Shown here: in pieces, positions 13,454 to 22,837 of the stretch
How positions within the stretch are numbered: the first letter of the stretch is position 1
How the letters are laid out: each line of letters starts with the position of its first letter
DNA from: a virus
Reading direction: 5' to 3' (one strand)
DNA: 27,918 bases
Virus record (IMG/VR): IMGVR_UViG_3300025122_004743
Span: 1-27,918 of that record
Translations under genes and position numbers: made by a program
The notes under the pieces: model-generated
The model's database searches: none
What the model saw: the letters and a program-made list of their open reading frames with translations, nothing else
What the model was told of the DNA's origin: nothing

Positions 13454-16400
13454 ATGGCAACGTTAGATGAATATCAATTAGATGGTGCCGCCGCCAACGC
13501 GGACGGTTATCGTTCAAAGAAGCGGAACATTCCTTTTTATTCTGTTGAAGACAAAAGAATAAAGGTTAAACTTTTATATCCCGAATTCTCGGCAACGAAT
13601 CCGTTCGCCGCTGCGCTGCCCAGCATTAGGACCAGGGCTGTTAATCGCCTTACCTTACATTACTTTCCTGAGTACTATCTTTATTATCGCACTTTCACAC
13701 GTAAGAAGGAAGCTGCCTTTCCTGAGAACTCCCCACTAGAAATGGCTTATCGACGCCTTCGTGAGAGTATGAGCCAGGGGATAACGGCCAATCATTATAG
13801 GCCTCATGACCCCCACCTTCGAAAAGATAAAGACATAGTTTTAGCATCATTTTCTGGCTTCGGTTTTGAGCTGGCACGACCAGAAGTCGAGGCACTTAAA
13901 TTAAAGGTAGGCCCCTCGAATCCTATATACCAGAAAGTTCAACGCTTTAGACTTCCATCGGAATATGAAACTATTACATTTGTGACTCGATCTCCCAAAG
14001 AAATAAAAGCAGTTTTAGCAGCTCTTGAATTGTTGCCGGACCTGGACGGTCTTAGAAACTCTTTGCTCTTGTTTAATGGGGACGAAGGTATTACCGCTGC
14101 TACTGCACATACAACCCTGCAGGTGGGCTCTCTTATGCGCGATAATGCTCTCGCACAGGACGGTCTCGCCAGTTATCAGGAACAATTAAATGGTTTTGAG
14201 GGATCATTGCCAATTAATTTGAATTTTAATGATATGGAACGGGGAATGATGCAAATTTTAAACGGTGTCGTAGTGGAGGGCATTGTAAAAGAATTGACTG
14301 ATGTGCATGAGCCAAGTGGATTGGTTAGTGGTCCTTATATTGAATTTGGTGAGGCCGACACAATTACGCTAGGCTTTGGAATCAAAGATGGCGATGCGGC
14401 TATTTCTTCTATTTCTTATTTAGTCCGAGCAGCATCACAAAATCAGCAGCCGCTGAGAACGGGTTATATGACAAATGTGCTTTATAACAAGGAGTTTAAT
14501 GATCCGCTCATATTAGCTACTTTAAAAGGTTATGAAAAACTCGTAGCAGCGATGGCACTCGCCCGACGATTAGGGGGAACTCCTTCTTCTTTTATGGACT
14601 TTTTAAAGGACAATCCTGAGGGCTTCGGCGCCGGTGAGAATTTTGTATGGGATGACCTCGCTGCTCCGCCCAAACCACAACCAACAGATCATATATATTT
14701 AAGAGAAGCTCATCGATTAGGCATCATCGATCTTGGGGATACCGAGAATCTTGATGAGGCCTTTTTCGACACGATGGATCCAGAAACTCTTGCAAGATTT
14801 AAGGCTGAGGTGCGCGATAATCCTGAAGTATATGCTAGAGTCCGCGCATCAATAAAGAATAAGACCCTCGGCACATCCGCTGATATTCTTGGTGAAATCA
14901 CCAAAGTTTTGGAGTCAGGAGGCCCCTTAATGATGGGTGGGGTTAAAGCTAATTCCCCTCTCGGTGCACTATTGAGGAAGATTGGTATCCAGGAGCTTGC
15001 AAAAGAAGCGTGGATTTGTGCCACTTTTGGATTGGCGCCAGCATTTGCTAGAGTCTCGGGCGCCGGCACAAAGGCGATTAATAAAGTCCGTTCACAGCAG
15101 GGCTTTCCTATCCCGGAAGCTCCTCGCGGCCGCCTAGGCCCTCCTGTAAAATTGAAGAAACGTACGGGTAAACCAAAGCCTCCGAAACCATCCATAACAA
15201 TACCGAAGCCTCCTCCCCCTGCGAAACTTAAGCTTAAGACAATTGATGGGAAATTGTGGAATAAGATCTTAAAAGTAATGGTCGACACTTTAATGCAGGG
15301 CGTCTTAGAAATAATTAAGGCTTTGGCAAAATTATTGAAAGAGTCGTGCAAGTTAAATAATCCACGTTCTGATGATTACGGGGCCAACGATGTGGGGGAC
15401 CTGGTTAATGATAATTTAAATGACGATTTTCTAAATTTACCAAGTATTTCTAATGATTCTCCCCTCGATCATTTGTTTGCCAATGACGGATTGACGCCTG
15501 CCCAAGTTTTGGGTGGTGGAAGCAGCTACGGAGACCGCGGTGCCGGCTATCTGAGTGATCTATCTGCGATTTTGAGTTCTATGGACATTTGCTTCTTATT
15601 TACCAATCGCAGCGAGTTGTCGGAAGCGACAATGGACAAAATAATTAATTTTAATTTATCTTATCACGATTTAGGTATCAGAGCAGCCCTGAATACCCCA
15701 AGTGCAATTGGCGGCTTCTTTGCTAATTTAGCAAGATTCGTGGATGTTAGTGCTTTTTGCAATGAGATTGCCAATGAATTGTACCAAGCTAACATAGATA
15801 ACATCTGCTTGTTAGAGGAAGAGATTCCTGATAGGCTTACCGACCTACTGCAAGACATTGCGGAAAATGGGATCGATGTTGCAGACCCAGCAGAGGAGAT
15901 TCAGTCAAGGCTAGATTGCCCTGAGCGAGATGATTTTATAAATAATCCTTTGATGAATACATCTATTCCCATCCTTTTGAATACTGTAGCCGATATCGTG
16001 GAAAGAGAATTTATAAATGGGGTTTCGGCCGCCCAACAAATTTTGAAAGAGCCCACTGTTTCCCAAACTGATTCATCGAGAGTAGTATCTGAAAGCATTA
16101 ATGCTGCCCAACGATCAGGCCTAGTAGTAGCTGACGATGATCCCGCAGAAGAACCTGCATCTAAGGTTTCGCAAGATATTTTAAAGGGTGTTGCCAAAGC
16201 TTTTGAGGGAATGGATAGTTTATTTGATCGACTAAATGAGATCTGCGACGTACCGTCGATTTTGGGAGTAGAGGCCGACGCCGCAGAAGATGCTCTCCAA
16301 GTGATTATCGATGTTATTAGAGAGATGCTCAGTGATCCTGGATTTGTGACAGGGATCCAGGAGATTGAGAATCGTATTACAGAGATTTCTGGCGCCTTTA

Positions 16401-19400
16401 ATCAGCCTGGGGGCGCCTCTTCGGTGGCCACCCAGTATGAATTTCCTGTGCGCTTTAAAGAACGATTTGAAGACTATCTCGCTGAGTCTCCAACATTTAA
16501 ACCCATTGCAAGTATGGGGATATCGGATTTTGATACCTTTCGGACGACCGGTCACGTAAAATCTAAGTATTTTAATGCGTACTCAAATTATAGTGATTAT
16601 ACTAGTTATAAGCCTATAAATATAAAATTTACTCTTCCTAGGCAAGACCCACCGCGTTTGGAAGTTGACCCCCACAAGCCTCCTTATGGAGAGATAGGCG
16701 GTATCACCATCCCTCGATTTAGGAAAGTGAAGGAGGCCGGCCAGCACCCCGGCGATCATCTTCTTGTTACGTTTCCTACTGCCGATGACGCCACTAAGGG
16801 TGGGGCGTTTGCAAACATTACTCTCAAATCTCAATTAATCCCCGGTACATCCGAAGATAACGGCTTCACTATGGAGGATCCCGTTCCCTTGGTCGCCAAT
16901 AGTAGAGATACTAATCCTTATGTTTCGCTATTTTCTGATACCCTTATAAACCAAATTAAATTTGGTGGAAACTTTGCTGCTATTCTGAATGCTGACCCAC
17001 AGACGAAAAAAAGGTACACTCGGGAAATTGACACAGTGTTCTTTCCTGCTGCATTTGCTGGCCAGGTGGAGGGGATGTTTAATTTCATTCAGAGCAATGG
17101 AATTTTTGATACGGAGAGACTAAATTCACTTAATTTCTTTTACAACAATGCGGGCTGTCTACCCGAGGACGCTGCCGACCTACTAGACATGGGCCCATCG
17201 CCTGCGGGAACTCCCGCAAAAGGTCGCAATTCTATTTTAGATCTAGTAAATGACGAACTCCTGGGCGCCATGTGTAATGACAAGGCTGCAGCCGATGATG
17301 GTAATCCGACGGGTACACAAATTCGAGACGTTCTTCGGTTCGCAGTCTTTCAAATGTTTATACAGATTCACATTGCTCAGTTCATAATTAAGAATATATT
17401 TGTATTCTCTGCCTTTGAAATTGATGAACTCTTAGAAATTCCAACTATTAAACGATTTATGTCTGTAACAATTCGTAATCAGATAATGAAATTAATTAAG
17501 ACTAAACCACTCGTGGGCGAAAAGTTAGTAGAATATTATAATAAAAAGCTGCGCCGCCCGAATATAAGCATGCAAGGCGGCTTGTTGGATTCGGATGGAA
17601 ATATAGTTTTATCGGCCGAGAGAGCGCTGGGGCTTACGGATATCCCGCTCCTTATAGAATATCTGGTTCAAGATCGTATTACCAGATCTCGAAAATCAGT
17701 TTCTAATGCGGTTAAAAGATGCTCCAATTTGACAAATCCTAAATCCTTTGATCGGGCGTTTATTGAAGACGTGGTAACTGTCCAACCAAGTTTCTTGGGC
17801 GCCGGCCCCGCCGGCAGCGGCGCGAGCACCGTGGGCGGCACGGGGTACATATGGGCACGCCACAATCCGAAACATGCGCCGGCAAACGAACCAATGGGGG
17901 GTTATTCCACAAAGGCCGGCTCCAACCGGATTAAATATCTTGACATAGCCCGGGAAAAATTTGAGTTCGACGATCCCGTCGCAAAGACTTTGCGTTATGG
18001 AAAATTAGTATTAGAAAGACAAGTTGTATGGGAAAGGGTTGAGACCGAAGATGGCAAACCTGTTCCTAATATGCTGCGTTATACCTCCGGGCATGGGTAT
18101 GGCCTAGAATTAAGTATTTTTCGGGCCGTGATGTTTGATTCAGCCTTGAGAACAAGGGCTTTCGGGACCAACACTAGTCGCAAACTTAAATTTACAAATT
18201 TAGCAATGCAATACAATATTGTATACTATATGCCAGACGATAGAACCGGCGGCGTTCCATCGGGCCAGTTATTTTTTGAAGATAATCCATTGTCCAAGAG
18301 CAAAAGAATGCTTCTCGGCTCCAACGGTATAGTATTAAACCGATTTGTGTTGGCCAGATTAAATGGTACATTGCCTTTGGCAACCGAAATCTCAACGACG
18401 GAAACAGCACTGCAAAATCGATGGTCAACTACAACAGGTACCTGGCAATCTATTTCGGTGCCCGTTTTAGAGACGCAAATCGCGGATCGGCCGCTCGGCT
18501 ATGGTTCGACGGTAACCAATAGTGAATTAGCCTTAATAACGCAAGACCCAGTTTTTCAAGATTATTTTGATAAGACTTTTAATAGAAGTATAACGAATTT
18601 AGTTCCTATTATGTATAATTTTTATTTGACAACCGAGAGCTTCCCCGCCATGGACGGCATTCTTATGGGTGCGAAGCTTCGTTGTTTGGACATCTTTTAT
18701 GATTCGGTACTCAATGACGACCCCAGCGTACAGGGCCCCCCCGCGTATACATCTCCGCAGGCTGAAGCCGCCGCCGCGGCCGGCGATGACGAATTCCTTG
18801 ACACCGTAAGTCCGTCTGCGCGCGATTTCATTTTGAAGATGTTGATCGAGACTCCCATTAACATCTTGCGGGGTGTTTCAGAGATGATGGATCCGCACGT
18901 GGGAATTAGCAACCTGATCCGCAAGATTACGGCCGCTATTTTTCTCGAGCTGTCTAAGGCAATTGACAAGTCTGAGCCCATTAGATTTTTGCGAGAAGGC
19001 CCCAAGTCACAGGCGCAACTAGACGCCGAAGAGGCCGAACGTGCCGCCGCCACAGAACCGGCTCCCGCCCAAGCCCCGACCGATGCCGCTCCTAACGCCC
19101 CCGCCCAAGCCAACGGTCTTCCAGCGGGAGCCCAATTGTACAGGCTCGAATTATCTCCTGGCAAGTATGATGAAAAATATGAATATGGCCGCCTCCCTCA
19201 AGAGCCTCCGGGATCCCCAGCGATATGGTTCACACGAGGGATCCCCTGCGACCCCAACACCCCCTGGATTAACTTGTCAGAGCCCGAACCTAATGAAGTA
19301 GCAATTCATAGACTTGAGACACACGGAAAATCTGAATTCATCTCCCGCTTTCCAAGCGCACCACGCCAAGCTCAAGGTGTCGTAGAATATACCTTGTCTA

Positions 19401-20611
19401 AATCTGGCCGCGTACGCACCTACCAGTACGCAAAGAACTCCGACGGAGAGTGGCTCACGCGCGAGACCCGCGCTGCAGCATCAACCCCATGGTCGGAGGC
19501 ACGTAATCTGACACGTGAGGGCAATACTCTGGCTATTCAGATTCTAGAGGAGGGGGTAACCGGTCGAGGGGGCCCCGCAACTCCAGTAAATCCTCCGCCC
19601 GCCGCCGACCCTGCGACACCCGACCTCGACCCTGCGACACCCGACCTCGACCCGACCGATATTCATCAGTCCATTCAAGAAGAGCAAGCTGCGCTAGCCG
19701 CTGAAGACACAGCAGCTGCAGTTTTGGCAGCCGCGGCAGCCGAGATCGCGGCCCTACCCATAGACACGGTTTTGCAGAATGGATCTCAAGGCGAAGCCGT
19801 GTTTATCCTGCAGGCCAAGCTCGAACAATTAGGATATACCCTTGAGCAATACGGGGTAGATGGGATCTTCGGTACCGAAACAGAAACTCATGTTGAAGAA
19901 TTTCAGTCCGACAAAGGGATTACTATTGATGGCATTGTAGGCCCAGAGACCTGGGGTGCCATAGTAAATGCGCTTGAGGCTCTAGCAGAAGCAGAAGCGA
20001 ACATAGCTCCTACACCGGGCGTGGGGCCATTCCCGGACATTACTGGGGAGAAGGTTATGGAACTCATGTTCTGTGCCTTAGCTATCGCCATGGAGATTGC
20101 AACCCAAGGATTTATTCTTGGCGACGGCGCAAACGCAGGGGATGGAGGCAAAGATCGCCGAGGAGTTGATACGGATACTCGGGGCCGCCTCCCGGCGCCG
20201 GACTCCGGCTTCTTCTTGGGAACGGAGGGCCTCAGAGTCCCGGGCGCAGTGTTCTTGGGGAATCGACCCAAGCCCGACGCCAACGGCGTCTCCAGACCTT
20301 TCTGGGAGCCGGGTATGGGTATTACCGATCTCACTTATCAAGAAGGCCAAGAGGATCCTCGTGATCCGCGAAATAATGTTCCAGAGGCAATTAGGGATAA
20401 TTTGTTCCCTCGAATAGATATGGATGGTGTGGATTTCACTGGGACCTTCTTGGGCCTCTTAATGCTGCCCCCGGGCCCGTTTGGAATTGTGTATCTATTA
20501 CTGATGTTAATAAAGAATGCGCTGGAGGATGCCTTGAAGTCAGATGAATCTGATGAGTCGGGAGACCCCATGAGTAATGTTTCCGGGGAAGAAAGTGCAA
20601 GTGAGTGTTAA
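13454..20611 (+). CDS. Giant structural protein (2385 aa) with peptidoglycan-binding domain
   Basis: One uninterrupted 2385-codon frame between hub-like genes and gp25, so probably a tail or baseplate component. Landmarks: a Lys/Pro-rich linker at about 559-596; long helical stretches from 600 to 1050; a hydrophobic helix FQMFIQIHIAQFIIKNIFVF near 1300; a Gly-rich GC-high loop near 1450; an Ala-rich segment at about 1765-1775; an Ala/Pro linker at about 1857-1890; a small unrecognised domain at about 1890-2035; an Asp/Pro linker with a tandem repeat at about 2047-2070; and a PG_binding_1 domain at about 2104-2175 (LQNGSQGEAVFILQAKLEQLGY, GVDGIFGTET, EFQSDKGITIDGIVGPETW). Two hydrophobic stretches and a Ser/Asp/Glu-rich tail follow. 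It may anchor the tail tip to peptidoglycan; the rest is unassigned. Confidence 0.8.
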   Translation: MATLDEYQLDGAAANADGYRSKKRNIPFYSVEDKRIKVKLLYPEFSATNPFAAALPSIRTRAVNRLTLHYFPEYYLYYRTFTRKKEAAFPENSPLEMAYRRLRESMSQGITANHYRPHDPHLRKDKDIVLASFSGFGFELARPEVEALKLKVGPSNPIYQKVQRFRLPSEYETITFVTRSPKEIKAVLAALELLPDLDGLRNSLLLFNGDEGITAATAHTTLQVGSLMRDNALAQDGLASYQEQLNGFEGSLPINLNFNDMERGMMQILNGVVVEGIVKELTDVHEPSGLVSGPYIEFGEADTITLGFGIKDGDAAISSISYLVRAASQNQQPLRTGYMTNVLYNKEFNDPLILATLKGYEKLVAAMALARRLGGTPSSFMDFLKDNPEGFGAGENFVWDDLAAPPKPQPTDHIYLREAHRLGIIDLGDTENLDEAFFDTMDPETLARFKAEVRDNPEVYARVRASIKNKTLGTSADILGEITKVLESGGPLMMGGVKANSPLGALLRKIGIQELAKEAWICATFGLAPAFARVSGAGTKAINKVRSQQGFPIPEAPRGRLGPPVKLKKRTGKPKPPKPSITIPKPPPPAKLKLKTIDGKLWNKILKVMVDTLMQGVLEIIKALAKLLKESCKLNNPRSDDYGANDVGDLVNDNLNDDFLNLPSISNDSPLDHLFANDGLTPAQVLGGGSSYGDRGAGYLSDLSAILSSMDICFLFTNRSELSEATMDKIINFNLSYHDLGIRAALNTPSAIGGFFANLARFVDVSAFCNEIANELYQANIDNICLLEEEIPDRLTDLLQDIAENGIDVADPAEEIQSRLDCPERDDFINNPLMNTSIPILLNTVADIVEREFINGVSAAQQILKEPTVSQTDSSRVVSESINAAQRSGLVVADDDPAEEPASKVSQDILKGVAKAFEGMDSLFDRLNEICDVPSILGVEADAAEDALQVIIDVIREMLSDPGFVTGIQEIENRITEISGAFNQPGGASSVATQYEFPVRFKERFEDYLAESPTFKPIASMGISDFDTFRTTGHVKSKYFNAYSNYSDYTSYKPINIKFTLPRQDPPRLEVDPHKPPYGEIGGITIPRFRKVKEAGQHPGDHLLVTFPTADDATKGGAFANITLKSQLIPGTSEDNGFTMEDPVPLVANSRDTNPYVSLFSDTLINQIKFGGNFAAILNADPQTKKRYTREIDTVFFPAAFAGQVEGMFNFIQSNGIFDTERLNSLNFFYNNAGCLPEDAADLLDMGPSPAGTPAKGRNSILDLVNDELLGAMCNDKAAADDGNPTGTQIRDVLRFAVFQMFIQIHIAQFIIKNIFVFSAFEIDELLEIPTIKRFMSVTIRNQIMKLIKTKPLVGEKLVEYYNKKLRRPNISMQGGLLDSDGNIVLSAERALGLTDIPLLIEYLVQDRITRSRKSVSNAVKRCSNLTNPKSFDRAFIEDVVTVQPSFLGAGPAGSGASTVGGTGYIWARHNPKHAPANEPMGGYSTKAGSNRIKYLDIAREKFEFDDPVAKTLRYGKLVLERQVVWERVETEDGKPVPNMLRYTSGHGYGLELSIFRAVMFDSALRTRAFGTNTSRKLKFTNLAMQYNIVYYMPDDRTGGVPSGQLFFEDNPLSKSKRMLLGSNGIVLNRFVLARLNGTLPLATEISTTETALQNRWSTTTGTWQSISVPVLETQIADRPLGYGSTVTNSELALITQDPVFQDYFDKTFNRSITNLVPIMYNFYLTTESFPAMDGILMGAKLRCLDIFYDSVLNDDPSVQGPPAYTSPQAEAAAAAGDDEFLDTVSPSARDFILKMLIETPINILRGVSEMMDPHVGISNLIRKITAAIFLELSKAIDKSEPIRFLREGPKSQAQLDAEEAERAAATEPAPAQAPTDAAPNAPAQANGLPAGAQLYRLELSPGKYDEKYEYGRLPQEPPGSPAIWFTRGIPCDPNTPWINLSEPEPNEVAIHRLETHGKSEFISRFPSAPRQAQGVVEYTLSKSGRVRTYQYAKNSDGEWLTRETRAAASTPWSEARNLTREGNTLAIQILEEGVTGRGGPATPVNPPPAADPATPDLDPATPDLDPTDIHQSIQEEQAALAAEDTAAAVLAAAAAEIAALPIDTVLQNGSQGEAVFILQAKLEQLGYTLEQYGVDGIFGTETETHVEEFQSDKGITIDGIVGPETWGAIVNALEALAEAEANIAPTPGVGPFPDITGEKVMELMFCALAIAMEIATQGFILGDGANAGDGGKDRRGVDTDTRGRLPAPDSGFFLGTEGLRVPGAVFLGNRPKPDANGVSRPFWEPGMGITDLTYQEGQEDPRDPRNNVPEAIRDNLFPRIDMDGVDFTGTFLGLLMLPPGPFGIVYLLLMLIKNALEDALKSDESDESGDPMSNVSGEESASEC
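19607..19653 (+). repeat. Tandem 21-base repeat in linker of giant protein
   Basis: Two perfect copies of a 21-base unit (19607-19627 and 19628-19648) plus five bases of a third, in frame, encoding repeated DPATPDL. It sits in the Asp/Pro-rich linker just before the peptidoglycan-binding domain. Length variation by slippage would keep the frame. Confidence 0.85.
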
Positions 20612-20632
20612 TTATAGAGAGGAACTAATAAT

Positions 20633-21022
20633 ATGTCAGGACTTTCACCAAGATTGCCGTTGATAGTCGACAGTGTCGACGGCCCATATCGACTGCACAA
20701 AACGTATGCAGGGCTAGCAAAGCAAAATTTTAAAATGCTATTATTAACGGCCCCCGGGGAAAGAATAATGAATCCAGATTTTGGTGTAGGCTTAAAAACG
20801 TATTTATTCGAGCAGAACGAGCCTGGAACTTATGCTGAAATTAACAATCGTATCCTTACACAAGTAAAGAGATACCTGCCTTTTATTGCAGTAAATAGAA
20901 TTGATTTTTCTATACCCGAAGGAGCTCTTGACTACTATCCCCATGATTTATCTATTTCTATACATTTTACAATCGTACCATTACAATCGAGTACTACGCT
21001 TGAAATCGGATTTGGTAACTAA
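20633..21022 (+). CDS. 25: Baseplate wedge protein, T4 gp25-like (GPW/gp25 family)
   Basis: 129 residues, the normal size for gp25. Family marks are YAGLAKQNFKMLLLTAPGERIMNPDFGVGLKTYLFE, where the PGER..NP.FG.GL..LF pattern is diagnostic, followed by a helix (INNRILTQVKRYLPFIAV) and two beta strands (LSISIHFTIVPLQ). In contractile tails it joins gp6 and gp53 in the baseplate wedge and helps start sheath assembly. A GAGAGGA site lies ahead of the ATG, and the gp6-like gene follows 18 bases on. Confidence 0.92.
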   Translation: MSGLSPRLPLIVDSVDGPYRLHKTYAGLAKQNFKMLLLTAPGERIMNPDFGVGLKTYLFEQNEPGTYAEINNRILTQVKRYLPFIAVNRIDFSIPEGALDYYPHDLSISIHFTIVPLQSSTTLEIGFGN

Positions 21023-21040
21023 TTAATAACGGACTTTTCA

Positions 21041-22837
21041 ATGCCAAAGAAACTGCAATCCATAGATTATACTAGTCGCGATTTTGATTCGATTAGGCAA
21101 GACTTAGAAAATTACGCTAAGCGCTATTACCCTAATACTTATAAGGATTTTGGCGAAGCGTCGTTCGGTTCCCTAATGCTAGATACTGTTTCCTACATTG
21201 GAGATATTTTATCATTTTATGTTGATTACCAGGCAAACGAGAGTTTTTTCGACTCGGCTATTGAGTACACAAACGTTGTACGCCACGCTCGGCAATTTGG
21301 TTTTCGTCTTCCCACAAGTCCTTCCTCTTTTGGTCTTTTAACTTTTTACATTAAGGTACCTGCGGCCAATATTGGCGGAGGCCCTGACCTAAAGTATGCG
21401 GGTGTTTTAAGAGCCGGCTCTACTTTTGGCTCGATGGGGGGTGGGTCTTATACACTATTAGAAGACATAGATTTTTCAACACCCACTAATCAAATGGTCG
21501 CCGGCGAAGCGGATGCTACCAATGGGGATGCCACATCTTATATTATTAGAGCTCTGGGGCGCGCTATCTCTGGCCACGGGGTGGTAGAAGAGCGAGAAAT
21601 AGGAAATTTCCAGAGATTTTTGAAGGTGAATTTATCCAATACAAATGTGGCAGACATTTTGAGTGTTGTGGATACCGAAGGCCATCAGTATACGCAAGTT
21701 GATAATTTATCTCAAAATGTTATTTATAAAGCAATCCGCAATACCGATACCACCCGTGCGACGGTACCCAATATTTTAAAGGCTGTTCCCGTAGGCAGGA
21801 GATTCGTTTTAGAACAGACGGCAGTTGAGTCCTTTTTACAGTTTGGGTACGGTTCCGATTCTGAGTTGTTAAGTAATTCAGTGCTGGACCCAACGCATTT
21901 AATGTTGGACTTGAATGGTAGAGATTATATAACAGATGCAGATTTTGATCCCACCAAACTTATAAGCAGTGATAAATTTGGAGTTGCGCCCTCTAACACG
22001 GTCTTAAGGATTTCCTATAGGATTAATTCAAATCTAGATGTTAATGCTGCTATCAATACAATTAATTCGGTTGAGGATGTAAATTTTAGATTTCTTAATC
22101 AGACAGCCCTCATTCCTACTATGCGTGATAGCGTAGTGAATTCTCTAGAAGTAACTAATGAGCAGCCTTTTATAGGAAATATTGATCTTCCCTCTTCAAC
22201 TGAGATTAGGGAAAGAACTAGAAGTTATTTTGCCACACAAAATCGAGCTGTAACAGCTCAAGATTATCAGGCGATGGTGTACGGAATGCCTGGAAAATTT
22301 GGATCTGTTTACCGCGCTCGCCTCCTGAAGGATTTTCAGGAATTCAAGAGAAATTTAAATTTGTATGTAATTTCGACAGACACCAGTGGCAAATTGACGG
22401 CAGCCAATTCTATGCTCAAAAGTAATTTAAAGAATTGGATAACTCAATACAAAATGATCAACGATACAATCGATATTCTTGATGCCGAAATAGTAAATTT
22501 TGGAATTAAATATCAAGTTACTTTAGAGGCTAATGCAAATCGATACACTGTGATTAGTCGGGCCAATACAAGATTGTCAGCCTTTTACACCGATAATCCT
22601 TATGACATTGGGGAAAGAATTTTAATAAGCGATGTCTATAGAGAGTTATTAAAAGTAAAAGGGGTTTTAGATGTTTTCGACGTACAGATAATAGGGAAAC
22701 AGGGAGGCCCCTATTCCGAGAGTAACTTTGATTTTCAGAGCAAATTGTCAGTCGATGGACGAGCAATTCAAGCTGACAAAACTACCATTTTTGAATTAAA
22801 ATTCCCTAACAACGATATCCAAGGATCCATAAGATAA
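21041..22837 (+). CDS. 6: Baseplate wedge protein, T4 gp6-like (baseplate J family)
   Basis: 598 residues, close to the 660 of T4 gp6. The start IDYTSRDFDSIRQDLENYAKRYYPNTYKDF and the following GSLMLDTVSYIGDILSFYVDYQANESF are hallmark gp6/baseplate-J sequences. A later IDLPSSTEIRERTRSYFATQNRAVTAQDYQAM also matches the family (AVT..DYE). In T4 this protein forms the iris ring of the baseplate with gp7 and gp53. It directly follows gp25, the conserved order. The stop overlaps the next ATG by one base (TAATG). Base composition is AT-rich here, about 34% GC in 22381-22680. Confidence 0.92.
   Translation: MPKKLQSIDYTSRDFDSIRQDLENYAKRYYPNTYKDFGEASFGSLMLDTVSYIGDILSFYVDYQANESFFDSAIEYTNVVRHARQFGFRLPTSPSSFGLLTFYIKVPAANIGGGPDLKYAGVLRAGSTFGSMGGGSYTLLEDIDFSTPTNQMVAGEADATNGDATSYIIRALGRAISGHGVVEEREIGNFQRFLKVNLSNTNVADILSVVDTEGHQYTQVDNLSQNVIYKAIRNTDTTRATVPNILKAVPVGRRFVLEQTAVESFLQFGYGSDSELLSNSVLDPTHLMLDLNGRDYITDADFDPTKLISSDKFGVAPSNTVLRISYRINSNLDVNAAINTINSVEDVNFRFLNQTALIPTMRDSVVNSLEVTNEQPFIGNIDLPSSTEIRERTRSYFATQNRAVTAQDYQAMVYGMPGKFGSVYRARLLKDFQEFKRNLNLYVISTDTSGKLTAANSMLKSNLKNWITQYKMINDTIDILDAEIVNFGIKYQVTLEANANRYTVISRANTRLSAFYTDNPYDIGERILISDVYRELLKVKGVLDVFDVQIIGKQGGPYSESNFDFQSKLSVDGRAIQADKTTIFELKFPNNDIQGSIR

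Noticed and set aside
14710-15351. Open frame of 213 codons on the minus strand
   Set aside because: It mirrors the codons of the giant-protein gene, and its Gly/Pro/Phe-rich translation reflects the opposite-strand Pro/Lys linker rather than a real protein.
15937-15944. Second TATAAATA match
   Set aside because: It lies deep in the giant-protein gene with no gene start nearby.
16615-16622. Third TATAAATA match
   Set aside because: It lies in the middle of the giant-protein gene, thousands of bases from the next start.
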